From: an uncultured Gilliamella sp.
Lineage (GTDB): Bacteria > Pseudomonadota > Gammaproteobacteria > Enterobacterales > Orbaceae
Direction: 5' to 3'
NCBI GenBank assembly: GCA_946482005.1
Contig: CAMLPV010000004.1
Coordinates: 62,001-126,000 of the forward strand
Length of the DNA stretch: 64,000 nucleotides
Made by a program: the position numbers and the translations under genes. Every line of letters starts with the position of its first letter. Position 1 is the first letter of the stretch. The notes beneath the pieces were generated by a model. The model had not been told where the DNA came from, made no database searches, and worked only from the letters and a program-made list of their open reading frames with translations. This document shows, piece after piece, positions 48,750 to 59,232 of this stretch.

Positions 48750-49481
48750 ATGATTCAAGAAAGATACATTCCTAACCATGTAGCGATTATTATGGATGGA
48801 AATGGTCGCTGGGCACAGCAACGAAAACAGTTACGCGCAGTTGGGCATAGAGCCGGTTTAAAAGCCGTACGTAAAATTGTTACCTATGCTGCAACTCTTG
48901 GTATAAAAGTTTTAACGCTATATGCTTTTAGTAGTGAAAATTGGAAACGCCCAGCGAATGAAGTTTCTGCTTTAATTTCTTTGTTTATTTATGCTTTGAA
49001 TCGTGAAATGAAAAGTTTACATAAAAATAATGTTCGATTAAATATTATTGGTGATATTTCCCAATTTAATGATGATTTGCAAAATATGATTATTAATGCA
49101 GAACAATTAACAAAAGATAATTCTGGATTAGTTTTGAATGTTGCTGCTAATTATGGTGGTCGTTGGGACATTTTACAGTCAACTAAAAAAATGGCTAAAC
49201 AAGTCTTTGATGGAAAAATAACGTTAGATGATATTACTGAAGAACGATTTAACTCGGAAATGAGTATGCATGAGTTTCCTGAAGTGGATTTAGTTATTCG
49301 CACTGGTGGTGAATATCGAATCAGTAATTTTTTATTATGGCAGATCGCTTATTCTGAACTTTACTTTACTGATGTTTTATGGCCAGACTTCAATCAAACG
49401 TTATTTGACAAAGCAATTGATGTTTTTAATACCAGAGAGCGACGTTTTGGTGGTATACCTATAGAGGAACATTCATGTTAA
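48750..49481 (+). CDS. uppS: Undecaprenyl diphosphate synthase
   Basis: 243 residues. IIMDGNGRWAQQRKQLRAVGHRAGLKAV holds the catalytic Asp and FPP site, and VDLVIRTGGEYRISNFLLWQIAYSELYF is the C-terminal signature. Makes the lipid carrier for cell-wall and O-antigen synthesis. Overlaps cdsA. Confidence 0.97.
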   Translation: MIQERYIPNHVAIIMDGNGRWAQQRKQLRAVGHRAGLKAVRKIVTYAATLGIKVLTLYAFSSENWKRPANEVSALISLFIYALNREMKSLHKNNVRLNIIGDISQFNDDLQNMIINAEQLTKDNSGLVLNVAANYGGRWDILQSTKKMAKQVFDGKITLDDITEERFNSEMSMHEFPEVDLVIRTGGEYRISNFLLWQIAYSELYFTDVLWPDFNQTLFDKAIDVFNTRERRFGGIPIEEHSC

Positions 49482-50314
49482 TTCAACGATTACTTGCAGC
49501 AATTGTGCTGATTCCACTTGTGATTATTCTACTTTTTTTTACGCAACTGTCGATATTCGCTTGTATCATGATTGCTGTTGTCACTATAGCTGCATGGGAG
49601 TGGTCTCAGTTTTTACATATTACTAATAAGCATTCAAGATTAATGTTTGCTTTTTTTATTGCGATTATATTAGCTTTATTATATTTTATGCCAATCTCTT
49701 TGGAGCTAAAATCCAAGCTGTATAATATTATATTATCATTTTCAATTATCTGGTGGTTAGTTGCATTATTCTTAGTTATAAGTTATCCCAAAACCTTACA
49801 TTATTGGTCTAACGTTGCTGTAAAATTAATTTTTGCCTTTTTTACATTAGTTCCATTTTTCCTTAGTATGATAGAGTTAAGATCCATTAACTATCATTCA
49901 AATTGTTATACAGGCGCAATCTTGTTGTTATATGTATTTGTGCTAGTATGGGCAACAGATACTGGAGCTTACTTTGCTGGACGAACTTTTGGTAAACGAA
50001 AATTAGCCCCAAAAGTTTCCCCAGGTAAAACTGTAGAAGGTTTCATTGGTGGTGTTAGTGTCGCGATTTTAATTAGTTTGATTGTTTATTGTTCAAATCT
50101 ATTCAATATAAAATTTAACGTTTTTTTTATCAGTTCTTTTTTTGCTATCTTAGTCTCAGTATTAGGTGATTTAACTGAAAGTATGTTTAAACGCGAGGCA
50201 GGCATTAAAGATAGTGGTAATTTAATACCAGGACATGGCGGTATTTTAGATAGAATTGACAGTTTAACAGCCGCAGTTCCAATTTTTACAGTACTATCTT
50301 TATACTTATCATAG
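49475..50314 (+). CDS. cdsA: Phosphatidate cytidylyltransferase
   Basis: 279 residues, eight or so TM helices. Signature near residue 220-260: SVLGDLTESMFKREAGIKDSGNLIPGHGGILDRIDSL. Makes CDP-diacylglycerol. Operon with uppS and rseP. Confidence 0.97.
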   Translation: MLIQRLLAAIVLIPLVIILLFFTQLSIFACIMIAVVTIAAWEWSQFLHITNKHSRLMFAFFIAIILALLYFMPISLELKSKLYNIILSFSIIWWLVALFLVISYPKTLHYWSNVAVKLIFAFFTLVPFFLSMIELRSINYHSNCYTGAILLLYVFVLVWATDTGAYFAGRTFGKRKLAPKVSPGKTVEGFIGGVSVAILISLIVYCSNLFNIKFNVFFISSFFAILVSVLGDLTESMFKREAGIKDSGNLIPGHGGILDRIDSLTAAVPIFTVLSLYLS

Positions 50315-50328
50315 AGAGGTAATATATT

Positions 50329-51648
50329 TTGCTCTGGCCGTTGCTGCTATTTATCATTACTATGGGTATTTTAGTCACTGTACATGAATTTGGGCATTTT
50401 TTTATTGCTCGTTTATGTGGTGTTCATGTTGAATGCTTTTCAATTGGTTTTGGTAAAAAAATATGGTCACATAAATTTTCAAGTGGAACTGAATTCGTAA
50501 TTGCTATGATTCCTCTTGGTGGTTATGTTAGAATGCTCAATGAAGATACAAAAAAAACTTCAATCCATGATGAGAAATTTGCTTTTAATAGAAAAAAAAT
50601 CTGGCAAAAAATGGCAATTATATTCGCAGGACCTTTTGCCAACTTTGTTTTAGCTGCGATAATTTATTGGATCATTTTTTTAAATGGAGTAATGGTTTAT
50701 CCCGTAAAAGTAAAAGATACTATCGCCAATACTCCTGCTTCTACATTGTATATTCCTTACGGAGCAGAGTTAAAAAGTATTGATAATATTAATATTAAAA
50801 GCTGGAATGATGTAAATTTAGCCTTGGTATCTGTATTAGGTAAAAATAGTGTATCTTTATCTTATATTGATACAGATAATAATGGTAATCCGATAGAAGT
50901 AACAAAGAGTGTTGATATTAGCCATTGGAATTTTGATATAGAGAAAGAATCGTCCATTACGGCATTTGGTTTTCTTCCTAAAACGTTGGAAGTTTATCCA
51001 ATTGTAAGTAAAATTGTACCAAAATCGGCTGCAGAAAAAGCTGGGTTACAAGTAGGTGATGAAATTATCAGTTATAATAATCATCTTTATACAAATTGGA
51101 ATGATTTTTCTGCTGAAATAAAAAAAGCGAATGCAATGGTATTAAAGGTTAAGCGGGGTAATAGTGAAATTGATCTTGATTTGATACCAACAGTTCAGAA
51201 AAATGGAGAAGGTGTAGCTGGTTTATATCCTTCTTCAGAGGCAGTAGTTAAGCAATACGGTTTTTTAGAAGGACTAGGTAAAGGTATTGAGCAAACAGTA
51301 TTAACGACAAAAGTAACTGTAGGTTCACTATATCAATTAATAACAGGTGTTATTGGCCTTAAACATTTATCAGGGCCTATAACAATAGCAAAAAGCGCAG
51401 GGCAAACAGCAAGTTATGGTTTCACTCCTTACTTATATTTTTTAGCATTTATTAGTATAAGTTTGGGTGTTATCAATCTTGTACCATTACCAATATTAGA
51501 TGGTGGGCAACTCGTCTTTTTATTGCTTGAAAAGATAAAAGGGAAAGCCTTATCAGAACAAACCCAAGAACGATTATTTCGCATAGGGTTTTTTTTATTA
51601 ATATTAATAATGGGAATTGCACTATTTAACGATTTTTTACGATTGTGA
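50329..51648 (+). CDS. rseP: Intramembrane zinc protease RseP
   Basis: 439 residues from TTG 50329 (AGAGAGGT upstream). HEFGH at residues 19-23 and LPILDGGQL near 388 form the site-2 protease active site. PDZ region near 220-290 (VSKIVPKSAAEKAGLQVGDEIISYN). Cleaves RseA to release sigma-E. Confidence 0.96.
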   Translation: MLWPLLLFIITMGILVTVHEFGHFFIARLCGVHVECFSIGFGKKIWSHKFSSGTEFVIAMIPLGGYVRMLNEDTKKTSIHDEKFAFNRKKIWQKMAIIFAGPFANFVLAAIIYWIIFLNGVMVYPVKVKDTIANTPASTLYIPYGAELKSIDNINIKSWNDVNLALVSVLGKNSVSLSYIDTDNNGNPIEVTKSVDISHWNFDIEKESSITAFGFLPKTLEVYPIVSKIVPKSAAEKAGLQVGDEIISYNNHLYTNWNDFSAEIKKANAMVLKVKRGNSEIDLDLIPTVQKNGEGVAGLYPSSEAVVKQYGFLEGLGKGIEQTVLTTKVTVGSLYQLITGVIGLKHLSGPITIAKSAGQTASYGFTPYLYFLAFISISLGVINLVPLPILDGGQLVFLLLEKIKGKALSEQTQERLFRIGFFLLILIMGIALFNDFLRL

Positions 51649-51673
51649 TGGGATGAGGTTATAAACATTTACA

Positions 51674-54097
51674 ATGAAAATAAATAAATTACTTATAGCA
51701 TCTTTGCTGTTCAGTGGTACAGCAATGTATAGTTCCAACGCATTTTGTGTTGATGATTTTATAGTAAAAGATATTAAATTTGAAGGTTTGCAAAGAGTTA
51801 CTCCTGGTGCCGCATTGCTTGAAATGCCTGTTCAAGTTGGCGATTATGTCAATGAAGCGGATTTAGGGCGTATTATCAAATCCCTTTATGCTAGTGGTAA
51901 TTTTGATAATATCAGTGTTTCCCGAGATGGTAGTAAATTGATTGTCCATGTTCAAGAGCGACCAACTATTGCGAGTATTACTTTTTCTGGTAATAAATCA
52001 GTAAAAGATGATATGTTGAAAAAGAATTTAGATAGCTCTGGAATCCGGGAAGGTGAAGCATTAGATCGTACAATGCTTTCGGCAATTGAAAAAGGTTTAG
52101 AAGATTTTTACTATAGTGTTGGTAAGTATAATGCAAAAGTTAAAGCTGTAGTTACCCCATTATCTCGTAATCGTGCAGATTTAAAATTGGTCATTGCAGA
52201 GGGTAAATCGGCATTGATTGATCAAATCAATATTGTTGGTGCTAAAGCATTTTCTTCAGAAGAACTTATTTCACGTTTTTCACTACGTGATGAAGTTCCA
52301 TGGTGGAATATGCTTGGTGATCGAAAATATCAGAAACAAAAATTGGCTAATGATTTAGATGAATTACAAAGTTTTTATCTAAATCGTGGTTATGCTCGTT
52401 TTAATATTGATTCCACACAAGTTAGTTTAACACCAGATAAAAAAGGAATTTACGTAACAATTAATATCCATGAAGGTGAACAATACAAGTTATCTGGTCT
52501 TGATTTCAAAGGAAAATTTGCTGGACATAAAGATGCGATCGCCAAAATAGCTAATGAGCGCGTATCAGTTGGAGATTTATATAATGGTAAGAAAATAACC
52601 GATATCGAAGATAATGTTAAACGCTTACTTGCTAATTTTGGTTATGCTTACCCTAGAGTCATTATTCAACCAGAAATGGATGATTCTAAACATACTGTAA
52701 AACTTATCGTTATGGTTGATGTCGGACAGCGTTATTATGTTCGTAATATTAAGATTGTTGGTAATACAGTAACAAGTGAAAGTGTTATCCGCCGTGAGCT
52801 TCGTCAAATGGAAGGCGCATGGTTAAGTAACGGGTTAGTTGAGTTAGGTAAGGAACGCTTAAATCGATTAGGTTTTTTTGATACTGTCGAAGCGAATACT
52901 GAACGAGTGCCAGGAATAGATGATCAAGTTGATATCATTTATAAAGTTTCTGAGCGTAATACTGGTAGTATTAAATTTGGTGTGGGTATCGGTTCGGATA
53001 GTGGTGTTAGTTTTAATGCCGGTATATCGCAAGATAACTGGTTAGGTACCGGTAATAGCGTATCATTTGATATTAACACTACTGATACGGATAAAACTGC
53101 CTCTGTTTCAATTGTTGATCCTTATTTTACTGTTGATGGCGTAAGCTTAGGTGGTAGTATTTACTATAATACTTATAAAGCAGATGATGATGATGAAGAG
53201 TCAGAATATTCAAGTAAAACATGGGGTGCATCAGCAAATTTAGGATTTCCAATTAGCGAAAATAATTTCATTCGCTTTGGTACTGAATATGCCAACCATA
53301 AGTTGTCTGATATGAAAGCTCAATATGGAATGTGGCGTTATTTTGAATCTATGGGCGAAAAGATGAAGAATAGACGTTCTATTTCTTTCGACACTAATGA
53401 TTTACTGCTAAATGCTTATTGGACGTATAATTCATTGGATCGAGGATTTTTCCCTACTGATGGTTTAAAAGTGACCGCTAGCGCAAAAGTAACTGCGCCT
53501 GTATTCGATAACCGATTCTACAAAGTAGTCACCGATGCTTCCTATTATTATCCATTTGATTCTGAACATCATTGGGTTTTCTTAGCTCGAGGTCGCTTCG
53601 GTTATGGTGATGGTTTTGGTGGAAAAGAGTTGCCATTCTATGAGAACTTCTATGCTGGTGGTTCAACTGTACTGCGTGGTTTTAAAGCCAATACTGTTGG
53701 TCCTAAAGCGGTTTATTTTAATAGTGATAATGGTTGTAGTGGTTTAGATAATACAAGTAAATGTAAAAGATCGAAAGATGCCGTTGGCGGTAATGCGTTA
53801 GCATTTGCAAGTACAGAATTGATTGTTCCTACTCCATTTGCTGGAGAAAAATATACAGATAGCATTCGTACTTCTGTATTTTTTGATGCAGGTACAGTAT
53901 GGGATACTGAGTGGAATTTTAAGAACAAGGATATTCCAGATTATAGTTCACCTTCTGACATAAGAATGTCAGCAGGATTGGCTGTTCAATGGATGTCACC
54001 ATTAGGTCCATTAGTCTTTTCTTATGCTCAACCTCTTAAGAAATATAATGGTGATTCAGCTCAACAATTCCAATTTAATATCGGTTCGACATGGTAA
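51674..54097 (+). CDS. bamA: Outer membrane protein assembly factor BamA
   Basis: 807 residues. Signal peptide (cleaved near ANAFCVDD, residue ~25), five POTRA repeats (about 25-425) and a 16-strand barrel ending in the usual aromatic-terminated strand (FQFNIGSTW). GGSTVLRGF is the conserved strand/loop 6 (VRGF-type) motif. Core of the BAM complex, which also inserts the adhesin above. Confidence 0.97.
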   Translation: MKINKLLIASLLFSGTAMYSSNAFCVDDFIVKDIKFEGLQRVTPGAALLEMPVQVGDYVNEADLGRIIKSLYASGNFDNISVSRDGSKLIVHVQERPTIASITFSGNKSVKDDMLKKNLDSSGIREGEALDRTMLSAIEKGLEDFYYSVGKYNAKVKAVVTPLSRNRADLKLVIAEGKSALIDQINIVGAKAFSSEELISRFSLRDEVPWWNMLGDRKYQKQKLANDLDELQSFYLNRGYARFNIDSTQVSLTPDKKGIYVTINIHEGEQYKLSGLDFKGKFAGHKDAIAKIANERVSVGDLYNGKKITDIEDNVKRLLANFGYAYPRVIIQPEMDDSKHTVKLIVMVDVGQRYYVRNIKIVGNTVTSESVIRRELRQMEGAWLSNGLVELGKERLNRLGFFDTVEANTERVPGIDDQVDIIYKVSERNTGSIKFGVGIGSDSGVSFNAGISQDNWLGTGNSVSFDINTTDTDKTASVSIVDPYFTVDGVSLGGSIYYNTYKADDDDEESEYSSKTWGASANLGFPISENNFIRFGTEYANHKLSDMKAQYGMWRYFESMGEKMKNRRSISFDTNDLLLNAYWTYNSLDRGFFPTDGLKVTASAKVTAPVFDNRFYKVVTDASYYYPFDSEHHWVFLARGRFGYGDGFGGKELPFYENFYAGGSTVLRGFKANTVGPKAVYFNSDNGCSGLDNTSKCKRSKDAVGGNALAFASTELIVPTPFAGEKYTDSIRTSVFFDAGTVWDTEWNFKNKDIPDYSSPSDIRMSAGLAVQWMSPLGPLVFSYAQPLKKYNGDSAQQFQFNIGSTW

Positions 54098-54136
54098 TTG
54101 CATGTCAAAATTAATAAATAGACATAGGTGAAGAAA

Positions 54137-54625
54137 GTGAAAAAAATTATATCTGTTCTTAGTATAAGTGCTGCATTACTGTTTACTGGTATAGCAAATG
54201 CAGAAGTTAAAATCGGTGTTATTGATGTAATGTCTGTATTACAAAATATGCCTCAACGAGAAGCGGTTGGGCAAGCTTTGAATAAAGAATTTGAAGCCAG
54301 AGAAAAATCATTGCGTGAAGAAGAAAAGAAAGCTAGCGATGCGGCAGCTCGTTTAAAGAAAGATGGTTTAACATTATCAGCGTCTGAAAAAACAAAGTTA
54401 AATAAAACAATTTCAGATTTTGAAAATAAAGCAAAAGCATTTACAACAGATTACCGCAAACGCGAATCAGAAGAAGTGGGTAAATTATTAACTAAAATCC
54501 AAGAAGCTGTTAAAAGTATTGTTACTACAGAAAAATACGATCTTATTTTAAAAGCAGAAGCTACATTATCAGCATCGGATGCGGTAGATATCACTAATAA
54601 AGTATTGGAAAAGGTTAAAAAATAA
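54137..54625 (+). CDS. skp: Periplasmic chaperone Skp
   Basis: 162 residues from GTG 54137, chosen because AGGTGA (54126-54131) is well spaced; GTG 54128 is the alternative. Signal peptide ending AIANA, then the long coiled-coil arms ([30 protein letters not shown]). Carries unfolded outer-membrane proteins to BamA. Confidence 0.93.
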   Translation: MKKIISVLSISAALLFTGIANAEVKIGVIDVMSVLQNMPQREAVGQALNKEFEAREKSLREEEKKASDAAARLKKDGLTLSASEKTKLNKTISDFENKAKAFTTDYRKRESEEVGKLLTKIQEAVKSIVTTEKYDLILKAEATLSASDAVDITNKVLEKVKK

Positions 54626-55653
54626 TGTTTGCTTTCCGTTTAGAACAGTTGGCTAAACAACTTGATGCAAAGTTACATGGTGATGGTAATATCACTATCA
54701 CAGGTATTGCATCAATGAAAAGTGCAGTATCTGGTCAAATTACCTTTTTGTCTGATAAAAAATTGCAGAATAATTTATCAGAATGTAAAGCTTCTGCCGT
54801 AGTAATGACAGAAGAAAGTCTTAAGTATTGGCAAGGTGCTGCATTAATTGTAAAAGATCCTTATTTTACTTATGCAAAATTAGCTCAGTATCTTGATACA
54901 ACACCTGCACCAGCTAAAGATATAGCGGCATCAGCAGTAATTGATTCATCTGCTCAGTTAGGTAGTAATATTTCAATTGGAGCTAATGCTGTTATCGAAA
55001 GTGGTGTTACATTAGGTGATAATTGTGTTATTGGTGCGGGTTGCTTTATTGGTAAAGATACAAAAATAGGTGCAAATACAAAATTATGGGCTAATGTCAC
55101 GGTTTATCACAACTGTATTATTGGCGATAATTGCTTAGTGCAATCAGGAACGGTAATAGGAGCGGATGGATTTGGTTACGCTAATGATAAAGGAAACTGG
55201 ATTAAAATCCCTCAATTAGGACGTGTTGTCATTGGCAATAATGTAGAGATAGGTGCATCAACCACAATAGATAGAGGTGCGCTGGATGATACGGTTATAG
55301 GTAATGGTGTTATTATTGACAATCAATGTCAAATCGCTCATAACGATATAATTGGTGATCATACCGCAGTTGCGGGAGGCGTTATTATGGCTGGTAGCTT
55401 AACTATTGGTCGTCACTGTCTAATCGGTGGAGCAAGTGTTATTAATGGACATATGGAAATATGTGATCAAGTAACCGTTACTGGTATGGGAATGGTGATG
55501 CGTCCTATCACTGAACCTGGTGTATATTCATCTGGGATCCCACTACAAGAAAATAAAGTATGGCGAAAAACCGCTTCGTTAGTGTTACATATTGATGAAA
55601 TGAATAAACGTTTGAAAGCGCTTGAGAAGAAACTATTAAATGTCTCGACGTAG
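54625..55653 (+). CDS. lpxD: UDP-3-O-acylglucosamine N-acyltransferase LpxD
   Basis: 342 residues. N-terminal uridine-binding domain, then left-handed beta-helix hexapeptide repeats (about 100-280). Catalytic histidine in [19 protein letters not shown]. Lipid A synthesis. Overlaps the skp stop by one base. fabZ and lpxA, next in E. coli, are not here; tig follows. Confidence 0.97.
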   Translation: MFAFRLEQLAKQLDAKLHGDGNITITGIASMKSAVSGQITFLSDKKLQNNLSECKASAVVMTEESLKYWQGAALIVKDPYFTYAKLAQYLDTTPAPAKDIAASAVIDSSAQLGSNISIGANAVIESGVTLGDNCVIGAGCFIGKDTKIGANTKLWANVTVYHNCIIGDNCLVQSGTVIGADGFGYANDKGNWIKIPQLGRVVIGNNVEIGASTTIDRGALDDTVIGNGVIIDNQCQIAHNDIIGDHTAVAGGVIMAGSLTIGRHCLIGGASVINGHMEICDQVTVTGMGMVMRPITEPGVYSSGIPLQENKVWRKTASLVLHIDEMNKRLKALEKKLLNVST

Positions 55654-55760
55654 ACGTTTACGGTCGGTATAATGCTCGCCTATTTTATAAATTTGTTGGC
55701 TCAATTATCAATTTAAAATAATCATGAGCAGATATTATTCAATAATTTCGAGGTATAAAG

Positions 55761-57062
55761 ATGCAAGTTTCGGTGGAAACAACAAAAGGTTTAGGTAGAC
55801 GTTTATCAATTACCATTAAATCAGAAGATATTAAAAAAGCAATTGATAAAGAACTGATTAATACTGCAAAAAAAGTAAGAATTGATGGTTTCCGCAAAGG
55901 AAAAGTACCTTTAAAAATTGTTGAACAACGCTATGGTGCGTCGATTTTACAAGATGCATTAAGTGACTTAATGCAACAAAATTTTATTGAAGCGATTGTT
56001 CAAGAAAAAATAAATCCAGTAGGTGCACCAACTTATACTCCAACAGAATATAAAGATGGAGAAGATTACACCTTTACTGTTGAATTTGAGGTTTATCCTG
56101 AAGTTAAAATCAAAGATCTAGATAAGATCGAAGTTGAAAAACCAGTAGCTGAAGTTGTTGATGCTGATGTTGAAACTATGATTGAAACATTACGTAAACA
56201 ACAAGGGACTTGGAAAGAAGTTGAACAGTCAGCTAAAGAACAAAATCGTGTAACTTTAGATTTTGTTGGTCAAGTTGATGGCGAAGAATTCGAAGGCGGT
56301 AAAGCTAATGATTTTGTATTAGTATTAGGTCAAGGTAGAATGATTCCTGGGTTTGAAGATGCTATTTTAGAGCATAAAGCTAATGACCAATTTGATATTA
56401 ACGTAACATTCCCAGAAGATTATCATGCCGAAAATTTAAAAGGTAAGCCTGCAGTATTTTCTGCAACATTGAAAAAAGTGGAAGAGCTTGAACTTCCAGA
56501 GCTTACTGAAGATGTCATTAAACGGTTTGGTATCGCAGATGGTACAGTTGAAAGCTTACGTATTGAAGTACGAAAAAATATGTCGCGCGAACTTAATGCA
56601 ACTATTCGTAATAAAATTAAATCACAAGTTATTGATGGTTTAGTTAAGAATAATGAAATTGATGTTCCTTCTGCATTAGTAGAACGCGAAATTGATGTAC
56701 TACGTCAACAGGCTGTATCACGATTTGGTGGAAACATAAAGCAACCAATCGACCTTCCGAAAGAATTATTCGAAGCTGAAGCTAAACGCCGTGTATCAGT
56801 TGGTTTATTATTTAGCGAAATTATTGAAAGCAATAAGATTAAAGCTGATGATGCAAAAGTTAAATCATTAATTGATGAAATTGCCTCTGCTTACGAAGAT
56901 CCTAAAGAAGTTTTAGAATATTACAGTAAAGATAAGAAAGCGATGGATAACATTCGATCTGTAGCGATTGAAGATCAAGTAGTTGATTTATTATTAGCTA
57001 GTGCTAAAGTAACCGATAAAAACTACTCGTTTTCTGAATTAATGAATCAGCAAGTGGCTTAA
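55761..57062 (+). CDS. tig: Trigger factor
   Basis: 433 residues. Ribosome-binding loop GFRKGKVP (about 44-51), FKBP-type domain (about 155-240, [40 protein letters not shown]) and C-terminal helical arms. First chaperone met by nascent chains. Upstream of clpPX as in E. coli. Confidence 0.97.
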   Translation: MQVSVETTKGLGRRLSITIKSEDIKKAIDKELINTAKKVRIDGFRKGKVPLKIVEQRYGASILQDALSDLMQQNFIEAIVQEKINPVGAPTYTPTEYKDGEDYTFTVEFEVYPEVKIKDLDKIEVEKPVAEVVDADVETMIETLRKQQGTWKEVEQSAKEQNRVTLDFVGQVDGEEFEGGKANDFVLVLGQGRMIPGFEDAILEHKANDQFDINVTFPEDYHAENLKGKPAVFSATLKKVEELELPELTEDVIKRFGIADGTVESLRIEVRKNMSRELNATIRNKIKSQVIDGLVKNNEIDVPSALVEREIDVLRQQAVSRFGGNIKQPIDLPKELFEAEAKRRVSVGLLFSEIIESNKIKADDAKVKSLIDEIASAYEDPKEVLEYYSKDKKAMDNIRSVAIEDQVVDLLLASAKVTDKNYSFSELMNQQVA

Positions 57063-57102
57063 TATCTATACACTGCTTCATTAAATAAAAAGATTACTTT
57101 TA

Positions 57103-57136
57103 AGCCCAAATAAGAATTATCTGTTTGGGCTATTTT
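57103..57136 (+). terminator. Terminator between tig and clpP
   Basis: AGCCCAAA (57103-57110) and TTTGGGCT (57124-57131) then ATTTTG. Confidence 0.75.
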
Positions 57137-57155
57137 GTTTAATTAGGAGATAAAA

Positions 57156-57758
57156 ATGCCTTTAGAACCATATATGGGTGTGATTCCAATGGTTGTTGAG
57201 CAAAGCTCTCGTGGAGAAAGAGCTTACGATATATATTCACGGTTATTAAAAGAGCGAATCATCTTTTTAACAGGACAAGTTGAAGATAATATGGCTAACT
57301 TAATTATCGCTCAAATGTTATTTCTAGAAGCTGAAAATCCTGAAAAAGATATCCATTTATATATAAATTCACCAGGTGGTGTTGTTACAGCCGGACTGGC
57401 CATTTATGATACTATGCAATTTATAAAACCCGATGTTAGCACAATTTGTTTGGGACAAGCATGTTCAATGGGATCATTGCTTTTGACTGCCGGAACAAAA
57501 GGTAAACGATATTGCTTACCTAACGCTAGGGTAATGATTCATCAACCATTAGGCGGTTTTCAAGGACAAGCTTCCGATATTCAAATACATGCACAAGAAA
57601 TCTTACAAGTAAAAAGCCGTTTAAATAATATTTTGGCAATGCATACTGGTCAAGATATTAGTGTAATTGAAAAAGATACAGATCGTGATAACTTTATGTC
57701 TGCCGAAAAAGCAGTTGAATATGGTTTAGTGGATGCCATATATAGTAAACGTTCATAA
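57156..57758 (+). CDS. clpP: ATP-dependent Clp protease proteolytic subunit
   Basis: 200 residues. Catalytic Ser in [14 protein letters not shown], His in [12 protein letters not shown], Asp in [15 protein letters not shown]. AGGAG upstream of the ATG. Forms the degradation chamber with ClpX. Confidence 0.97.
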   Translation: MPLEPYMGVIPMVVEQSSRGERAYDIYSRLLKERIIFLTGQVEDNMANLIIAQMLFLEAENPEKDIHLYINSPGGVVTAGLAIYDTMQFIKPDVSTICLGQACSMGSLLLTAGTKGKRYCLPNARVMIHQPLGGFQGQASDIQIHAQEILQVKSRLNNILAMHTGQDISVIEKDTDRDNFMSAEKAVEYGLVDAIYSKRS

Positions 57759-57779
57759 TAAATTAGCTAGGTGGTAAAA

Positions 57780-59045
57780 GTGAATAATGAAAGCTCAGAA
57801 AAATTACTCTATTGTACTTTTTGTGGTAAAAGTGAACATGAAGTTCGCAAACTAATTGCAGGACCATCATCTATTTATATTTGTAATGAGTGTATTGGGC
57901 TATGCAATGATATTTTAAAAGAAGAGACAAAAAGTTTTCTCTCACATGAAGAATTTAATAGTAAACCATTACCAACTCCTCATGAAATTCGAAACCATCT
58001 TGATGAATATGTTATTGGTCAAGAAAAAGCAAAAAAAGTATTATCTGTAGCTGTTTATAATCATTATAAACGTTTACGTAATTATGCAAGTCATAATGAT
58101 GTCGAATTAGGTAAAAGTAATATTTTATTAATTGGTCCAACTGGTAGTGGTAAAACATTATTAGCCGAAACTTTAGCTCGCTTTTTAGATGTTCCTTTTG
58201 CGATGGCAGATGCAACAACATTAACAGAAGCAGGGTATGTCGGTGAAGATGTTGAAAATATCATTCAAAAATTATTACAAAGTTGTGATTATGATATTGA
58301 AAAAGCACAACGTGGTATAATTTACATTGATGAAATAGACAAGATTTCAAGAAAATCAGATAATCCTTCAATCACAAGAGATGTGTCTGGAGAAGGTGTA
58401 CAACAAGCCTTATTAAAAATTATTGAAGGTACTATTGCCTCTGTGCCTCCCAAAGGCGGACGTAAACATCCTCAGCAAGAATTTTTACAGGTAGATACCT
58501 CAAAGATTCTGTTTATTTGTGGTGGGGCGTTTAGTGGCTTGAATAAAGTAGTAGAAAATCGAGTATCTGTTAATACTGGTATTGGCTTTGGAGCTGATGT
58601 TAAAAGCAGTAAAAATAAGGCAACGGAGTCTGAGTTACTCGCTCAAGTTGAAGCTGAAGATTTAGTAAAATTTGGTTTGATTCCTGAATTTATTGGTCGA
58701 TTACCCGTAATCGGTACATTATCAGAATTAGACAAAAATGCCTTAATTAGTATTTTAACTGAACCTAAAAACGCTTTAACTAAGCAGTTTGAAACATTAT
58801 TTAGGTTAGATGGAGTTGAATTAGAGTTTACTGAAGATGCATTAAACGCTATTGCAATAAAAGCGTTGCATCGTAAAACAGGAGCTCGAGGTTTACGTTC
58901 TATTGTTGAAAATATTTTATTAGATACAATGTATGATTTACCATCTATGAAGAATATTAAAAAAGTTATTGTTGAACAAGAAACAGTAGAGAAAGCCCAA
59001 GCACCAGCTTTAATTTACCGAGAAGATGTTGAGTTGTCAGCTTAA
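57780..59045 (+). CDS. clpX: Clp protease ATP-binding subunit ClpX
   Basis: 421 residues from GTG 57780, because AGGTGG sits 6 bases before it; GTG 57771 is the alternative. Zinc module C-X2-C...C-X2-C (CTFCGK...CNECIGLC), Walker A GPTGSGKT, Walker [10 protein letters not shown], sensor region [10 protein letters not shown] and the IGF loop TGIGFGADV for ClpP docking. Confidence 0.97.
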   Translation: MNNESSEKLLYCTFCGKSEHEVRKLIAGPSSIYICNECIGLCNDILKEETKSFLSHEEFNSKPLPTPHEIRNHLDEYVIGQEKAKKVLSVAVYNHYKRLRNYASHNDVELGKSNILLIGPTGSGKTLLAETLARFLDVPFAMADATTLTEAGYVGEDVENIIQKLLQSCDYDIEKAQRGIIYIDEIDKISRKSDNPSITRDVSGEGVQQALLKIIEGTIASVPPKGGRKHPQQEFLQVDTSKILFICGGAFSGLNKVVENRVSVNTGIGFGADVKSSKNKATESELLAQVEAEDLVKFGLIPEFIGRLPVIGTLSELDKNALISILTEPKNALTKQFETLFRLDGVELEFTEDALNAIAIKALHRKTGARGLRSIVENILLDTMYDLPSMKNIKKVIVEQETVEKAQAPALIYREDVELSA

Positions 59046-59169
59046 CTATGAAGATGCTTGTTATTGTTGAAACTTTAACAAGCATGATCTAATTTATATT
59101 ATATCTAATTACATGTAGATATTGTCAAAATGTTTAAGGAATAGTATATATTTGACTCATAACAATAGG

Positions 59170-59195
59170 CTTGAATATCTAAAATCAATCCCAAT
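59170..59195 (+). promoter_or_regulatory. Putative sigma-32 heat-shock promoter of lon
   Basis: CTTGAA (59170-59175), 14-base spacer, CCCAAT (59190-59195), close to the sigma-32 consensus (CTTGAAA / CCCCAT). It lies about 40 bases before the lon ATG; lon is heat-shock controlled in E. coli. Confidence 0.65.
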
Positions 59196-59232
59196 ATCAA
59201 CATAATGGGTTTGTACTATTAGAGAGAAAAAA